The notes beneath the pieces are model-generated. The model searched no databases. It was not told where the DNA came from and saw only the letters and a program-made list of their open reading frames with translations. The translations under genes were made by a program, and so were the position numbers. From Actinoplanes italicus (lineage in GTDB: Bacteria > Actinomycetota > Actinomycetes > Mycobacteriales > Micromonosporaceae): 64,000 nucleotides of DNA. Shown here in pieces: positions 49,925-58,138 of this stretch. The stretch spans positions 471,875 through 535,874 of the forward strand of contig NZ_PVMZ01000005.1 of assembly GCF_003001815.1 (NCBI RefSeq). The letters run 5' to 3'. Position 1 is the first letter of the stretch, and each line of letters starts with the position of its first letter.

Positions 49925-50227
49925 GTGTCGGTGATCCTGGTGCTGCGGTTGAAAGGCGACCCGGAAGCCCTCGAACGGTTCGCCAACGCCAACCCCGAAC
50001 TGATGGACGGTCTCGCGGCCGCGGGCCGGGAACTCGGCGGTGTCCGGCACACGTTCGCGGCCGGCGACGGCGAGATCCTCGTGGTCGACGAATGGCCGGA
50101 CGAGGCGAGCTTCCAGAGGTTCTTCGACAGTCAGCCGGACGTGCACCGGATCATGGAGGCGGCCGGCGCCCAGGGCCCGCCGGAGATCACCTTCTACCGC
50201 AAGATCGAGGGGCCCGGGCAATTCTAG
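49925..50227 (+). CDS. Dimeric alpha/beta-barrel (monooxygenase-like) small protein
   Basis: 100 residues: VILVLRLKGDPEALERFANA, FAAGDGEILVVDEWPDEASF, QRFFDSQPDVHRIMEAAG, EITFYRKIEG. This is the pattern of the ABM/EthD ferredoxin-like barrel, whose members are monooxygenases or binding proteins. GTG at 49925 follows GGAGG; the next GTG is two codons later. No partner is evident. Confidence 0.75.
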   Translation: MSVILVLRLKGDPEALERFANANPELMDGLAAAGRELGGVRHTFAAGDGEILVVDEWPDEASFQRFFDSQPDVHRIMEAAGAQGPPEITFYRKIEGPGQF

Positions 50228-50310
50228 AGAGACCCGGGTTGGTCCCCGGCAAGGCCGACGTCCGCGGACTCGACTTTCGCATTTCGGGTGCCCTACGTCC
50301 GCTGCGTGGC

Positions 50311-50334
50311 GACCTACGCCCGCAGGCGTAGGTC
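50311..50334. terminator. Perfect hairpin at the left edge of the 61-bp array
   Basis: GACCTACGCC (50311-50320), loop CGCA, GGCGTAGGTC (50325-50334), ten base pairs. It may end transcription of the small barrel gene before the repeats begin; it also resembles part of the repeat unit (TACGCCCACAGGCG). Confidence 0.65.
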
Positions 50335-50644
50335 ACACCACACACGCCGCTACCCCCGACTACGTGGTGACATACGCCCACAGGCGCACCGCAAGTCACC
50401 ACACACGGCGCCGCCCCCGACCACGTGGAGAGCCACGCCCACAGACGGACCGCAGATCACCACACACGGCGCCCACCCCGACCACGTGGAGACCCACGCC
50501 CACAGGCGCACCGCAAGTCACCACACACGCCACCCACCCCGACCACGTGGAGACCCACGCCCACAGACGGACCGCAGATCACCACACACGCCGCCCACCC
50601 CGACCACGTGGAGAGCCACGCCCGCGAGCGCACCGCAGGTCACC
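50330..50644. repeat. 61-bp tandem repeat array, non-coding
   Basis: The mark GCAAGTCACC / GCAGATCACC / GCAGGTCACC starts at 50391, 50452, 50513, 50574 and 50635, exactly 61 bp apart. One diverged unit precedes. Two variants alternate (GCAAGT then GCAGAT), giving a 122-bp higher order. Each full unit holds CCACGTGG and the small hairpin CGTGG-AGAN-CCACG. Since 61 is not a multiple of three and all three plus frames stay open, it is not a protein repeat. It lies between two convergent genes. It is not a CRISPR: there are no unique spacers. Confidence 0.9.
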
Positions 50645-50668
50645 ACGCGACCGAGAGCGGTGACCTGC
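50635..50668. terminator. Hairpin at the right edge of the array
   Basis: GCAGGTCACC (50635-50644) and GGTGACCTGC (50659-50668) are perfect 10-bp complements with a 14-base loop. The left arm is the start of the last partial unit. It could end transcripts from either side. Confidence 0.65.
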
Positions 50669-50736
50669 TTGTGGCGGCCATCCGTATCAGCGTCCGATTC
50701 TCGGCCGCGACGAATGTCAACGTAACCCCGCGTCCG

Positions 50737-51249
50737 CTACGGCAACCCCCGGGCCGCTCGGGCCCGGTCGGTCAGCTCCTGAAGGAGGGCGGCCTTCGCT
50801 CGCGCATGGTCACGCGAGTGGACGCCCGCGGCTGCCAGCTCCAGTTTCAGCCGGCCGTAGCGGTCTGCCTCCTCCGGATGCTCGCGCAGGTGGTCGCGGA
50901 GGATCCGCTGGTTGCGGGTCGGCCAGGTGTCGAGCGTGACCACATGCAGGATGTGGCTGCGTACCCTGTCCACCCAGCGCACGAAGAGCAGCCGGTCGGC
51001 CATGGCGTTGACATGACGGTGATACCGGAGCGGTTCCAGCACGTCCGCATGCCCGCCGACCCGGTCCAGGCGGTCGGTGGCCGCCATCAGATCGATCGTC
51101 GGCTTCGCCGCGAGGCCCGGGACGGCCGTCGATCCAATGTGTTCGATCGCCGCCACGGAGCCGCCCAGCACGAGCCTCAGTAGCGCGACGGCGCCGGCGG
51201 CCATGCCGGGCCAGGCCGGGTCGTACGGCACCACATCGACTTTGGTCAC
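50737..51249 (-). CDS. GrpB family protein (nucleotidyltransferase-like)
   Basis: 170 residues from a GTG. VDVVPYDPAWPGMAAGAVAL, AIEHIGSTAVPGLAAKPTID, DHLREHPEEADRYGRLKLEL are the GrpB motifs, with HIGST(A/S)VPGLxAKPxID as its core. The fold is that of nucleotidyltransferases; biochemical role is not established. The frame is open to 51666 but similarity begins at MTKVDVV. Confidence 0.92.
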   Translation of the reverse strand: MTKVDVVPYDPAWPGMAAGAVALLRLVLGGSVAAIEHIGSTAVPGLAAKPTIDLMAATDRLDRVGGHADVLEPLRYHRHVNAMADRLLFVRWVDRVRSHILHVVTLDTWPTRNQRILRDHLREHPEEADRYGRLKLELAAAGVHSRDHARAKAALLQELTDRARAARGLP

Positions 51250-51288
51250 CGGCTCATCGTGGCATCGGCGGTGGGATAGCGTACCGGC

Positions 51289-51909
51289 GTGGACGTCACG
51301 GGGATGATCGCCGACGAGCGCCGCCGGATGGCCGATCTCGTCGACTCGCTCGACGCCGGGCAGCTGGACACACCGAGCCTGTGCGGTGCATGGAGTGTCA
51401 AGGAGGTGGTCGGTCACCTGGTCGCCGCCGTCGCGGCGCCCACGTCGACGACCCTGCTCCTGCTGGTCCGCAGCGGTTTCCGGATTCACCGGGCCAACGC
51501 GCTCCTGGCCGGCCGGATGGCCGAGCGGCCCGCCGGTGAGCTCGCCGCGCTGCTGCGCGAGCATGCGGAGAACCCGTTCAAGCCGCCGATCGTCGGCTAT
51601 CCCGGGCAGCTCACCGACCTGCAGGTGCACGGGCAGGACATCCGGCGGCCGCTGGGACTGCCGCACGATCTGCGGCCCGACCGGCTGCGCGTGTCACTGG
51701 ACTTCCTGGTGGGCGGGCGCGCTGTCGGTTTCGTACCGAAGCATCTGCCCAAGGGTTTACGGTTCGAGACCACCGACCTGGACTGGTCGTGGGGGCGGGG
51801 CCCGCTGGTCCGAGGCAGCGCCGAGGCGGTGATGCTGGCCCTGACCGGCCGCTCCGCCGCATTGACCGAGCTGTCCGGCGACGGGGTCCCGGCCGTCAGC
51901 CGCGTCTGA
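51289..51909 (+). CDS. Maleylpyruvate isomerase family mycothiol-dependent protein
   Basis: 206 residues from a GTG. The N-terminus IADERRRMADLVDSLDAGQL, DTPSLCGAWSVKEVVGHLVA is the TIGR03083-type DinB-like start; QLTDLQVHGQDIRRPLGLPH supplies the second histidine. The C-terminal part (DLDWSWGRGPLVRGSAEAVM) matches the small sterol-carrier-like domain. Substrate unknown; mycothiol as cofactor is inferred from family. It is divergent from GrpB by 39 bp. Confidence 0.88.
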   Translation: MDVTGMIADERRRMADLVDSLDAGQLDTPSLCGAWSVKEVVGHLVAAVAAPTSTTLLLLVRSGFRIHRANALLAGRMAERPAGELAALLREHAENPFKPPIVGYPGQLTDLQVHGQDIRRPLGLPHDLRPDRLRVSLDFLVGGRAVGFVPKHLPKGLRFETTDLDWSWGRGPLVRGSAEAVMLALTGRSAALTELSGDGVPAVSRV

Positions 51910-51924
51910 CCGTCCGGCGAGGCG

Positions 51925-53409
51925 TCAGCCGGGTCTGCTCTCCTCGCCGCGCTTGATCATCGGCGGACTGCACGGGTCGCAGAAGCTCGGGGCCGGCTCG
52001 TGTGCGGTCAGCCGGTTCGGGATCAGCAGCCAGGCCACGATGCCGCCGCAGGTCATCAGCCCGGCGCACACCAGCATCGTGGTGTGATAGACCGGCTGCA
52101 GCGTGACCGGGTCGGTCAGGTTGCCCGCCCCCAGGCCCGCGACCAGCGGAAGCACGGCCACCGACAGCAGACCGGCGGCCCGCGCCACCGCGTTGTTGAC
52201 GCCTGAGGCGACTCCGGCGTACGCGTCGTCGAGCGCGCCGAGCGCGGTCGCGGTCAGCGGCGCAACCTGCAGCGCCAGGCCCAGGCCGAAAATGATCACG
52301 GGTGGCAGCACGTCGGCCCAGTAGGAGGCGCCCGGCCCGACCATGCTGAGCCAGACCAGCGCCGCCGCGCAGATCAGCGGGCCAGCGGTCATCGGCAGGC
52401 GCGGGCCGATCCGCTGTGCGAGGGCGCCCGCGCGGGCCGACAACAGCAGCATCAGCACCGTCACCGGCAGCAGGGCGACACCGCCGGCCAGCGGGGAGAA
52501 GCCGGCGACCACCTGCAGGTTGACCACCACCAGGAAGAACACCCCGCCGTTCGCGGCGTAGACCAGGAAGGTGACCACGTTGGCGCCGCTGAACGCCGTC
52601 GACCGGAAGATCGCCGGCGGCACCATCGGGTGGGCGGAGCGGCGCTCGGCGACCACGAACGCGGCCAGGCCCGTCACTCCGAGAGCCAGGGCGGCCAGCA
52701 CGGCGGGGTCACCCGGTCCGGCCTCCGGCCAGGCGGTGAAGCCGTACGTCAGCCCACCCAGCCCGACAGCACCGGTGACCAGGCCGATCGTGTCGAAGGC
52801 GCGGGCCGCGGACGGGTTGCGTGACTCCGGCACGTGCCGGGCCGCGACCAGGAGCACGAGCACCGCCACCGGCACGTTGATCAGGAAGATGTACCGCCAG
52901 TTGCCGATCTCGACCAGCCAGCCGCCCAGGAACGGGCCGAGCGCTCCCCCGATGCCGGCCAGCCCGGACCAGGCGCCGATCGCCCGTGACCGGTCCTCGT
53001 GAGCGAACGACGCCTCCAGGATCGCCAGGGCGCCGGGCGTGAGCAGCGCGCCGCCGATGCCCTGCAGGATCCGGGCGGCGACCAGCAGCTCGACGGTCGG
53101 CGCCAGGCCGCACAGCAGGGAGGCGACGGCGAACCAGGCCACGCCGGTGAGGAAGACCCGCCGGCGGCCGAACCGGTCGCCGAGCGAACCGCCGAGCAGG
53201 ATGAGCGAGGCCAGGCTCAGGGCGTAGCCGTTGACCGTCCACTGCAGGCCGGCCGCGTCCGCGTCGAGGTCGCGGCCGATCGTGGGCAGCGCGATGTTGA
53301 CGACGGTGGCGTCGATGAAGGCGAGGCTGGAGCCGAGCACGGTGGCCAGCAGCACCCAGCGGCCGGCCGCCGACCGGTAACGCAGCGGCGCGCCCGCCTG
53401 GAGATCCAT
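51925..53409 (-). CDS. MFS exporter, DHA2 (EmrB/QacA) family
   Basis: 494 residues with about fourteen membrane helices. Signatures: SSLAFIDATVVNIALPTIGR (helix 1 region), GGSLGDRFGRRRVFLTGV (motif A), ILQGIGGALLTPGALAILEA (motif B) and WRYIFLINVPVAVLVLLVAA. These are proton-driven drug exporters. Its C-terminal tail HEPAPSFCDPCSPP carries two cysteines. No regulator adjoins it. Confidence 0.94.
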   Translation of the reverse strand: MDLQAGAPLRYRSAAGRWVLLATVLGSSLAFIDATVVNIALPTIGRDLDADAAGLQWTVNGYALSLASLILLGGSLGDRFGRRRVFLTGVAWFAVASLLCGLAPTVELLVAARILQGIGGALLTPGALAILEASFAHEDRSRAIGAWSGLAGIGGALGPFLGGWLVEIGNWRYIFLINVPVAVLVLLVAARHVPESRNPSAARAFDTIGLVTGAVGLGGLTYGFTAWPEAGPGDPAVLAALALGVTGLAAFVVAERRSAHPMVPPAIFRSTAFSGANVVTFLVYAANGGVFFLVVVNLQVVAGFSPLAGGVALLPVTVLMLLLSARAGALAQRIGPRLPMTAGPLICAAALVWLSMVGPGASYWADVLPPVIIFGLGLALQVAPLTATALGALDDAYAGVASGVNNAVARAAGLLSVAVLPLVAGLGAGNLTDPVTLQPVYHTTMLVCAGLMTCGGIVAWLLIPNRLTAHEPAPSFCDPCSPPMIKRGEESRPG

Positions 53410-53419
53410 GCACCGAACC

Positions 53420-55660
53420 CTACGTGGTCAGCAGTTCTCCGGTCGCGGTGAAATCCGGTTCGGGGACCGGCTTGCCGAAGTAGTAGCCCTGCAACAGGCG
53501 GTAGCCGAGCCGGCTCAGCGCCTGCGCCTGCTCGGCGGTCTCCACGCCCTCGGCCACGGCGTCCAGGCCGAGACCGTGGCTGACCTGGATCATCGCCTCG
53601 GCGATGACGGCGTGCCGGCCCGCCTCGGTGATCCGGTCCACGAACGACTTGTCGATCTTGAGGATGTCGACGGGGACGGTCTGCAGCAGCCCCAGCGACG
53701 AGTGCCCGGTGCCGAAGTCGTCGAGCGCGATCCGCACGCCCAGCGTCCGCAGCTCGTGCAGCGCGGTCACCGCCGGGCCGCCCTCGAAGACCGCCGTCTC
53801 GGTCACCTCGACCGTCAGGCGGTACGCGGGCAGTCCGGTGTCGACCAACACGGCGGCGACCCACGCGGCGAAACCGGGGCGTGCCAGCTGGCGGGCCGAC
53901 ACGTTGACGCTGACCCGGTCCGGTGCCAGCGGGCCGAGCCTCGCGGTCCACCGGACGAGCTGCTCGCAGGCGGTCCGCAGGATCCAGGCGCCCAGTTCGA
54001 CGATGAGGCCGTTGCGCTCGGCGACCGGGATGAACACGCCCGGGCTGATCGGGCCGCGCTGCGGGTGCTGCCAACGGACCAGGGCCTCCACGGCCACGGT
54101 CCGCTGCGACGGCAGCGCCACGATCGGCTGGTAGACGACGTGGAACTGCCCGGCGTCGAGCGCGTGCCGCATCTGCGCGCCCAGCCGTACCTGCTCGTTG
54201 GACCGCTCGTCGAACGCCGGGGACCAGCGCCGGAACGCCTCGCCGGTCTGTTTGGCGATGCACATCGCCACGCCCGCCCGCCGCAGCACCTCGGCCGCGT
54301 CCGCGCCGCTGTCGCCGTCGGCCACCCCGATGCCGGCGCCGACCAGCACCTCGTTGCCGTCGGCGCGGACCGGATCGTGAACGGCGCGGATGAGCCGGGC
54401 CGCGACCGCGTCGGCCTGCGCCGCGGTCGCGGCGGTCAGCAGCACGGCGAACTCGTCCCCGCTGAGCCGCGCCACGGTGGCCTCCGGGCCGGCCAGCACC
54501 CGGACCCGGCCGCCGATCTCGGTGATGACCTGGTCGCCGACCGCGTGGCCGAGCTCGTCGTTGATGTCACGCAACCGGCTCAGCCCGACCAGGATCACGT
54601 GGGCCCGGTCTGTGGGCAGCGCCTCGCCGAGCGCACGGTAGAAGTAGCGCCGGTTGCCGAGTCCGGTCAGATCGTCCTGCATCGCGAGCCGCTGCAGTTC
54701 GACGGCCTGTCGGCTCACCCGGCCGTTGATCTCGACGATCCGGACCATACCGAGTACGAACAGCACCACGGCACCGGCCCCGATGACGGTCCGGTTGACC
54801 GTGTCCGCGCCGATCGACGGGATGAACAGCAGCGTCGGCGCCAGCACCGCGCAGCCGCCCAGCATCACCGTCCGGACCCGGTTCGATCGCGGCACCTCGA
54901 AGGACTCGCGGCCGGCCGGCGCGGCCATCGACGGGTGCAGCGCGGCGGAGGCCGTCAGCACGTACGACAGCAGCCAGCCCCAGTCCAGGGCGCGTCCCTC
55001 GTAGTCGAAGTGCAGGCTCGCCACCGAGAACCCGACGTCGGCCACCAGCAGCAGCCCCATCGACACACCGAGCAGGTCGGCGCTGCGCGTACGGGCTCCG
55101 CCGCCGGTCAGCAGTCGCGCCACCATGACCAGCAGCAGCAGGTCCAGCGCCGGGTAGGCGGTGCTGACGATCCGCTCGAGCATCGACACGGAGTCGTCGG
55201 AGGCGACCGGATGCAGGACGAACACCCACAGCACCAGGCTCAGTCCGACGGCCGCCATCGACGCGTCGATGAGCCCGCCGGACTCGCCGCCGCGCCACCA
55301 GCGCAGCAACAGCAGCAGCCCGCCGATCAGCGGCAGGTAGGAGACCAGATAGAACACGTCGGCGACCGACGGGTACGGCTCGACGTGCAGGATGTTCTTC
55401 AGGTACCACCAGGCGACGTCACCGCACACCGACAGGATCAGCCCGGTGGAGAACAGCACCCAGGCGACGGCCCGCCCGGGCCGATGCCACCGCACCCCGG
55501 CCAGCACCGCGAGCGCCGAGAGCAGGCCGATCGTGTTGTAGGCGGCCAGCGACACCACGGTGTCGGCGGGCAGCAGGTAGTAGCAGCCGGTCGCCAACGC
55601 GCCGCCCGCCGTCCACCAGAGCCATTGATGAGCCGCTCTCACGTGCCGCATGATCGGCAT
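53420..55660 (-). CDS. GGDEF-EAL protein with N-terminal membrane sensor
   Basis: 746 residues. About eight membrane helices fill residues 1-310 (for example SLAAYNTIGLLSALAVLAGV, IGGLLLLLRWWRGGE). GGDEF (about 320-480) has RLSGDEFAVLL, that is SGDEF, and MQDDLTGLGNRRYFY. EAL (about 500-740) has VEALVRWQHP, the catalytic DDFGTGHSSL, and KIDKSFV. The EAL motif and the DDFG are intact, so it is probably a c-di-GMP phosphodiesterase; the GGDEF could be active or regulatory. It starts 10 bp beyond the exporter's start, in genome order, so the two may be co-transcribed. Confidence 0.93.
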   Translation of the reverse strand: MPIMRHVRAAHQWLWWTAGGALATGCYYLLPADTVVSLAAYNTIGLLSALAVLAGVRWHRPGRAVAWVLFSTGLILSVCGDVAWWYLKNILHVEPYPSVADVFYLVSYLPLIGGLLLLLRWWRGGESGGLIDASMAAVGLSLVLWVFVLHPVASDDSVSMLERIVSTAYPALDLLLLVMVARLLTGGGARTRSADLLGVSMGLLLVADVGFSVASLHFDYEGRALDWGWLLSYVLTASAALHPSMAAPAGRESFEVPRSNRVRTVMLGGCAVLAPTLLFIPSIGADTVNRTVIGAGAVVLFVLGMVRIVEINGRVSRQAVELQRLAMQDDLTGLGNRRYFYRALGEALPTDRAHVILVGLSRLRDINDELGHAVGDQVITEIGGRVRVLAGPEATVARLSGDEFAVLLTAATAAQADAVAARLIRAVHDPVRADGNEVLVGAGIGVADGDSGADAAEVLRRAGVAMCIAKQTGEAFRRWSPAFDERSNEQVRLGAQMRHALDAGQFHVVYQPIVALPSQRTVAVEALVRWQHPQRGPISPGVFIPVAERNGLIVELGAWILRTACEQLVRWTARLGPLAPDRVSVNVSARQLARPGFAAWVAAVLVDTGLPAYRLTVEVTETAVFEGGPAVTALHELRTLGVRIALDDFGTGHSSLGLLQTVPVDILKIDKSFVDRITEAGRHAVIAEAMIQVSHGLGLDAVAEGVETAEQAQALSRLGYRLLQGYYFGKPVPEPDFTATGELLTT

Positions 55661-55681
55661 CGCTGTGCGGCACTTGAGGGA

Positions 55682-56227
55682 TCAACGCGTCCGGCGGACG
55701 GTCTCCTCGATCAGGCCCGCACGGGTCGCGAGCGGCCCCGCGGGCACGTCGACGAGCGTGTAACCCAGCTCACGGTAGACGTCCTCGTGGATCCGCTCGA
55801 AGACCAGCGACTCGGCCAGAGTGATCCGGCGGGCGGCCGTCGGCTGCACGAAACCCTGATGGCGTACGAAGAACACGTCCCGTTCGTAGAAGTGCCCGGC
55901 CCGGACGCGCTCGACCTCGGCGAGCAACGCGGCCGAGGGCGGCACCGCGGCGTAACGGCTCAGCGCCAGGGTGCAGATCGGCGAACGGTCGAAGAACACC
56001 GTGTCGTGCTGCCAGGCCGCGGTGTCCCGCTGCCGTCCCCGCTGGAGTCGCAGTACCCGGTCGACGAACTCCGGCGACCGCCACGGCTCCGGCTCACCGA
56101 GGGCCTGGTGGAGGGCGATGACATCCGTGGCGGCCTCCTCGACCACGCCGGCCCCGGTCGTCTCCAGGTGCCGCAGCAGCGCCGTCTTGCCCGATCCCGG
56201 TGTGCCGGTGAGGATGTATCGCCGCAT
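55682..56227 (-). CDS. AAA-type ATPase / kinase-like protein
   Basis: 181 residues. MRRYILTGTPGSGKTALLRH has Walker A GTPGSGKT. VVEEAATDVIALHQALGE and TVFFDRSPICTLALSRY follow the pattern of the AAA_28 domain (an ATPase related to NadR-type kinases). FYERDVFFVRHQGFVQPTAA is typical. Function unknown. It starts one base after the stop of the small ORF upstream (TGAGATG), so it is in an operon with it and the HEAT gene. Confidence 0.88.
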   Translation of the reverse strand: MRRYILTGTPGSGKTALLRHLETTGAGVVEEAATDVIALHQALGEPEPWRSPEFVDRVLRLQRGRQRDTAAWQHDTVFFDRSPICTLALSRYAAVPPSAALLAEVERVRAGHFYERDVFFVRHQGFVQPTAARRITLAESLVFERIHEDVYRELGYTLVDVPAGPLATRAGLIEETVRRTR

Positions 56228-56228
56228 C

Positions 56229-56402
56229 TCAGGCCGCGGCCGGGTGGATACGACGGGCCTCGACGCGGGTCTCCGGCCGGCCCTCACCCCGCTGGTCCTC
56301 GATGAGGGCACCCGTCCGCCCGGGGCGAGGAGACCTTCCACGGTTGTAGTAGTCGAGCCGCTCGGCCAGCACGTCGTCGGTCACGCCAACACCATGCGCC
56401 AT
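56229..56402 (-). CDS. Small ORF between HEAT and ATPase genes
   Basis: An ATG at 56402 opens 57 codons, MAHGVGVTDDVLAERLDYYN, then GRSPRPGRTG and LIEDQRGEG, ending RIHPAAA-stop. A GTG seven codons in would give 51 residues. It fills the gap between the HEAT gene (stop at 56412) and the ATPase ATG at 56227, leaving one base before the latter, which is the spacing expected for an operon gene. No family is recognised; the first helix is acidic, the rest basic and proline-rich. Confidence 0.55.
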   Translation of the reverse strand: MAHGVGVTDDVLAERLDYYNRGRSPRPGRTGALIEDQRGEGRPETRVEARRIHPAAA

Positions 56403-56411
56403 CGCACGGCG

Positions 56412-57296
56412 TCAGCTCAAGCCGAGCCGCCGCAGCGCCAGGGCGACGTAGCCGCGTGGCGCCCGGTCACGCCAGCCGGGCGGGAAGCCGGGCAGGACGT
56501 CACGCTCCTCGGCGTCGACGAGCAGGTCCAGCGCCCGATCCGGCAGGTCCGGGCCGAGCCGGTACGCCAGCGCGATCGCGGCCGTCACCCGTACCGCGAA
56601 ATCGGGGTGATCCAGCAGCGCCGTCATGCGCCCCACGATGGCCTCCGGCGCGACACCGAGATGTGCCAGCGCGAGGTTGGCCCCGGCCCGGACCGCGTCG
56701 TCGCGATCCGCCGCCAGCAGCGCGCCGAGCGTCGGCTCGTCGAGGGGGAACCAGGCCAGCAGCTCGGTCGCCGGTGACGCCACCTCCGGGTCAGGGTCGC
56801 CGAGCCAGCGCCGGTAGGCGTCGAGGTGCTGCCCGGTCGCCCGGTAGGCGTCGGCGTCCCACTTCACGGCGCAGGCGTCGGCGACGTCGATCCAGTCCTC
56901 GTCGAACTCCTCCTCGAGGTGGTACACCCGCTCGACGACCATGGCCTCCTGCTCCGCGGTCACCGTCCGGTCGAAGGCCGCCACCGGGTCGAACGGCAGG
57001 TCGCGGTCACCGCGGGCGCCCAGTCCGACATGCCGCAACAGGGTCACGAGCGCGGCCCGGTCCGGTGTGGCGGGGTCGTCGGCCAGCCGCGCGAGGAAGG
57101 GCACCACGTGGGCGCTGACCTGCCAGCGGGTGCCCTGGTGGACGACGGCGTCCGACAATTTCGTGAGCGCGTCACCCCGTACCGCAGCATCTTTTGAAAT
57201 CAATGCCATGATCTGCCGGGGAACGTCCTCGGCCGAGCGATATGTCCCGTGCAACGAGCCCCAGGCCACCCCATCAAGATCGGAGAGCGGATCCAC
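56412..57296 (-). CDS. HEAT-repeat protein
   Basis: 294 residues, wholly helical. Repeats such as GDPDPEVASPATELLAWFPL, AADRDDAVRAGANLALAHLG and LLDHPDFAVRVTAAIALAYR mark HEAT units in the second half. The first half (VVPFLARLADDPATPDRAAL, FDEDWIDVADACAVKWDADA) is similar to actinobacterial proteins of unknown function. HEAT proteins serve as protein-binding scaffolds. It is first in an operon with a small ORF and an ATPase. Confidence 0.85.
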   Translation of the reverse strand: MDPLSDLDGVAWGSLHGTYRSAEDVPRQIMALISKDAAVRGDALTKLSDAVVHQGTRWQVSAHVVPFLARLADDPATPDRAALVTLLRHVGLGARGDRDLPFDPVAAFDRTVTAEQEAMVVERVYHLEEEFDEDWIDVADACAVKWDADAYRATGQHLDAYRRWLGDPDPEVASPATELLAWFPLDEPTLGALLAADRDDAVRAGANLALAHLGVAPEAIVGRMTALLDHPDFAVRVTAAIALAYRLGPDLPDRALDLLVDAEERDVLPGFPPGWRDRAPRGYVALALRRLGLS

Positions 57297-57344
57297 GGTA
57301 CGGATTATCGTGGCGCCTTGACGACGGCGGCTAGCGTGCCCCCG

Positions 57345-57678
57345 GTGGATGTGGCCCGCACCTTCCTGACCGAGGTCGACGCCCGGCAGCCCGGCGCGCT
57401 GACCGGCCTCTTCCTGGCCGTCTCGTCGCTGACCGTCGGCCGGCTTTCTACCACGCGTTCAGCCGGAACAACCTCGACACGTACTGGCGCTCGACCCTCT
57501 GCGGATCCGCGAGCGCCCGGAGGAGCCGACCGCCTATGACGACACGTCCGAGCGCGGCCGGGAGACGTACGACTTCCTGAAATGGGCGATCGACGACGGC
57601 CTCAACCGAAAATCGATGGCCCCGGAGGGATACCACCGAATAGGAAGCAGCGGTGAACTCCTGGATCGTGGCGGTTGA
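57345..57678 (+). pseudogene. Frameshifted gene, unknown family
   Basis: Three plus-strand pieces in different frames read as one protein: from GTG 57345, VDVARTFLTEVDARQPGALT; around 57450-57490, [15 protein letters not shown]; from about 57490, [20 protein letters not shown] and [20 protein letters not shown], ending at the TGA at 57676. At least two frame changes are needed, near 57445 and 57485. It is either a decayed gene or contains assembly errors. The end overlaps the GNAT start by 26 bp. Confidence 0.55.
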
Positions 57679-58132
57679 GGCCGTCGACTCGCCCGACGCC
57701 CGCCTGCTCCGCCGCGACTACTACGCCGAGGTCGCGAGCCGCTACCTGCACCGGCCTCTCACGGCCGGGGAGATCGATCAGGGGCTGGCCGGGGACGGTG
57801 CCGAACTGCTCGTCGCACCGTCGGGCCGGTTCGTCGTCGGGCGGTACGCGGGCGAACCGGCCGCCTGCGCCGGTTACCTCGTCCTGGACGACGAACGCGC
57901 CGAACTCACCCGCGTCTATGTGCGGCCGGCCGCGCGCGGCCACGGCGGCGCCGACCTGCTGCTGACGATGCTGGAGGCGCACGCACGCGAACAGGGACTC
58001 AGGGAGATCGTGCTCAACACACGACTCGACCTGGTGGAGGCGCGAGCGTTGTACCGCCGGCACGGCTACGCCGAGATCCCCGCCTACTGCACCGGGCCAT
58101 ACATGGAGATCTGGTACGGCAAGCGCCTCTGA
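57653..58132 (+). CDS. GNAT family N-acetyltransferase
   Basis: 159 residues from a [23 protein letters not shown] is beta-4 with the acetyl-CoA loop RGHGGA near residue 98; [20 protein letters not shown] and the ending [11 protein letters not shown] are typical. N-terminal [20 protein letters not shown] sets the acceptor side. Substrate unknown. AGGAAG precedes the GTG. Confidence 0.92.
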   Translation: MNSWIVAVEAVDSPDARLLRRDYYAEVASRYLHRPLTAGEIDQGLAGDGAELLVAPSGRFVVGRYAGEPAACAGYLVLDDERAELTRVYVRPAARGHGGADLLLTMLEAHAREQGLREIVLNTRLDLVEARALYRRHGYAEIPAYCTGPYMEIWYGKRL

Positions 58133-58138
58133 CACCGC

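Noticed and set aside
50330..50644. CRISPR array
   Set aside because: The whole 61-bp unit repeats; there are no unique spacers and no cas genes nearby.
50040..51183. Open frames through the 61-bp array as repeat proteins
   Set aside because: All three plus frames are open because the unit has no stop; the period of 61 shifts the frame each unit, so no peptide repeat is kept.
53408..56305. 965-residue plus-strand frame over the GGDEF-EAL and ATPase genes
   Set aside because: Antisense shadow rich in Gln, His, Arg and Gly; the minus strand has recognised domains.
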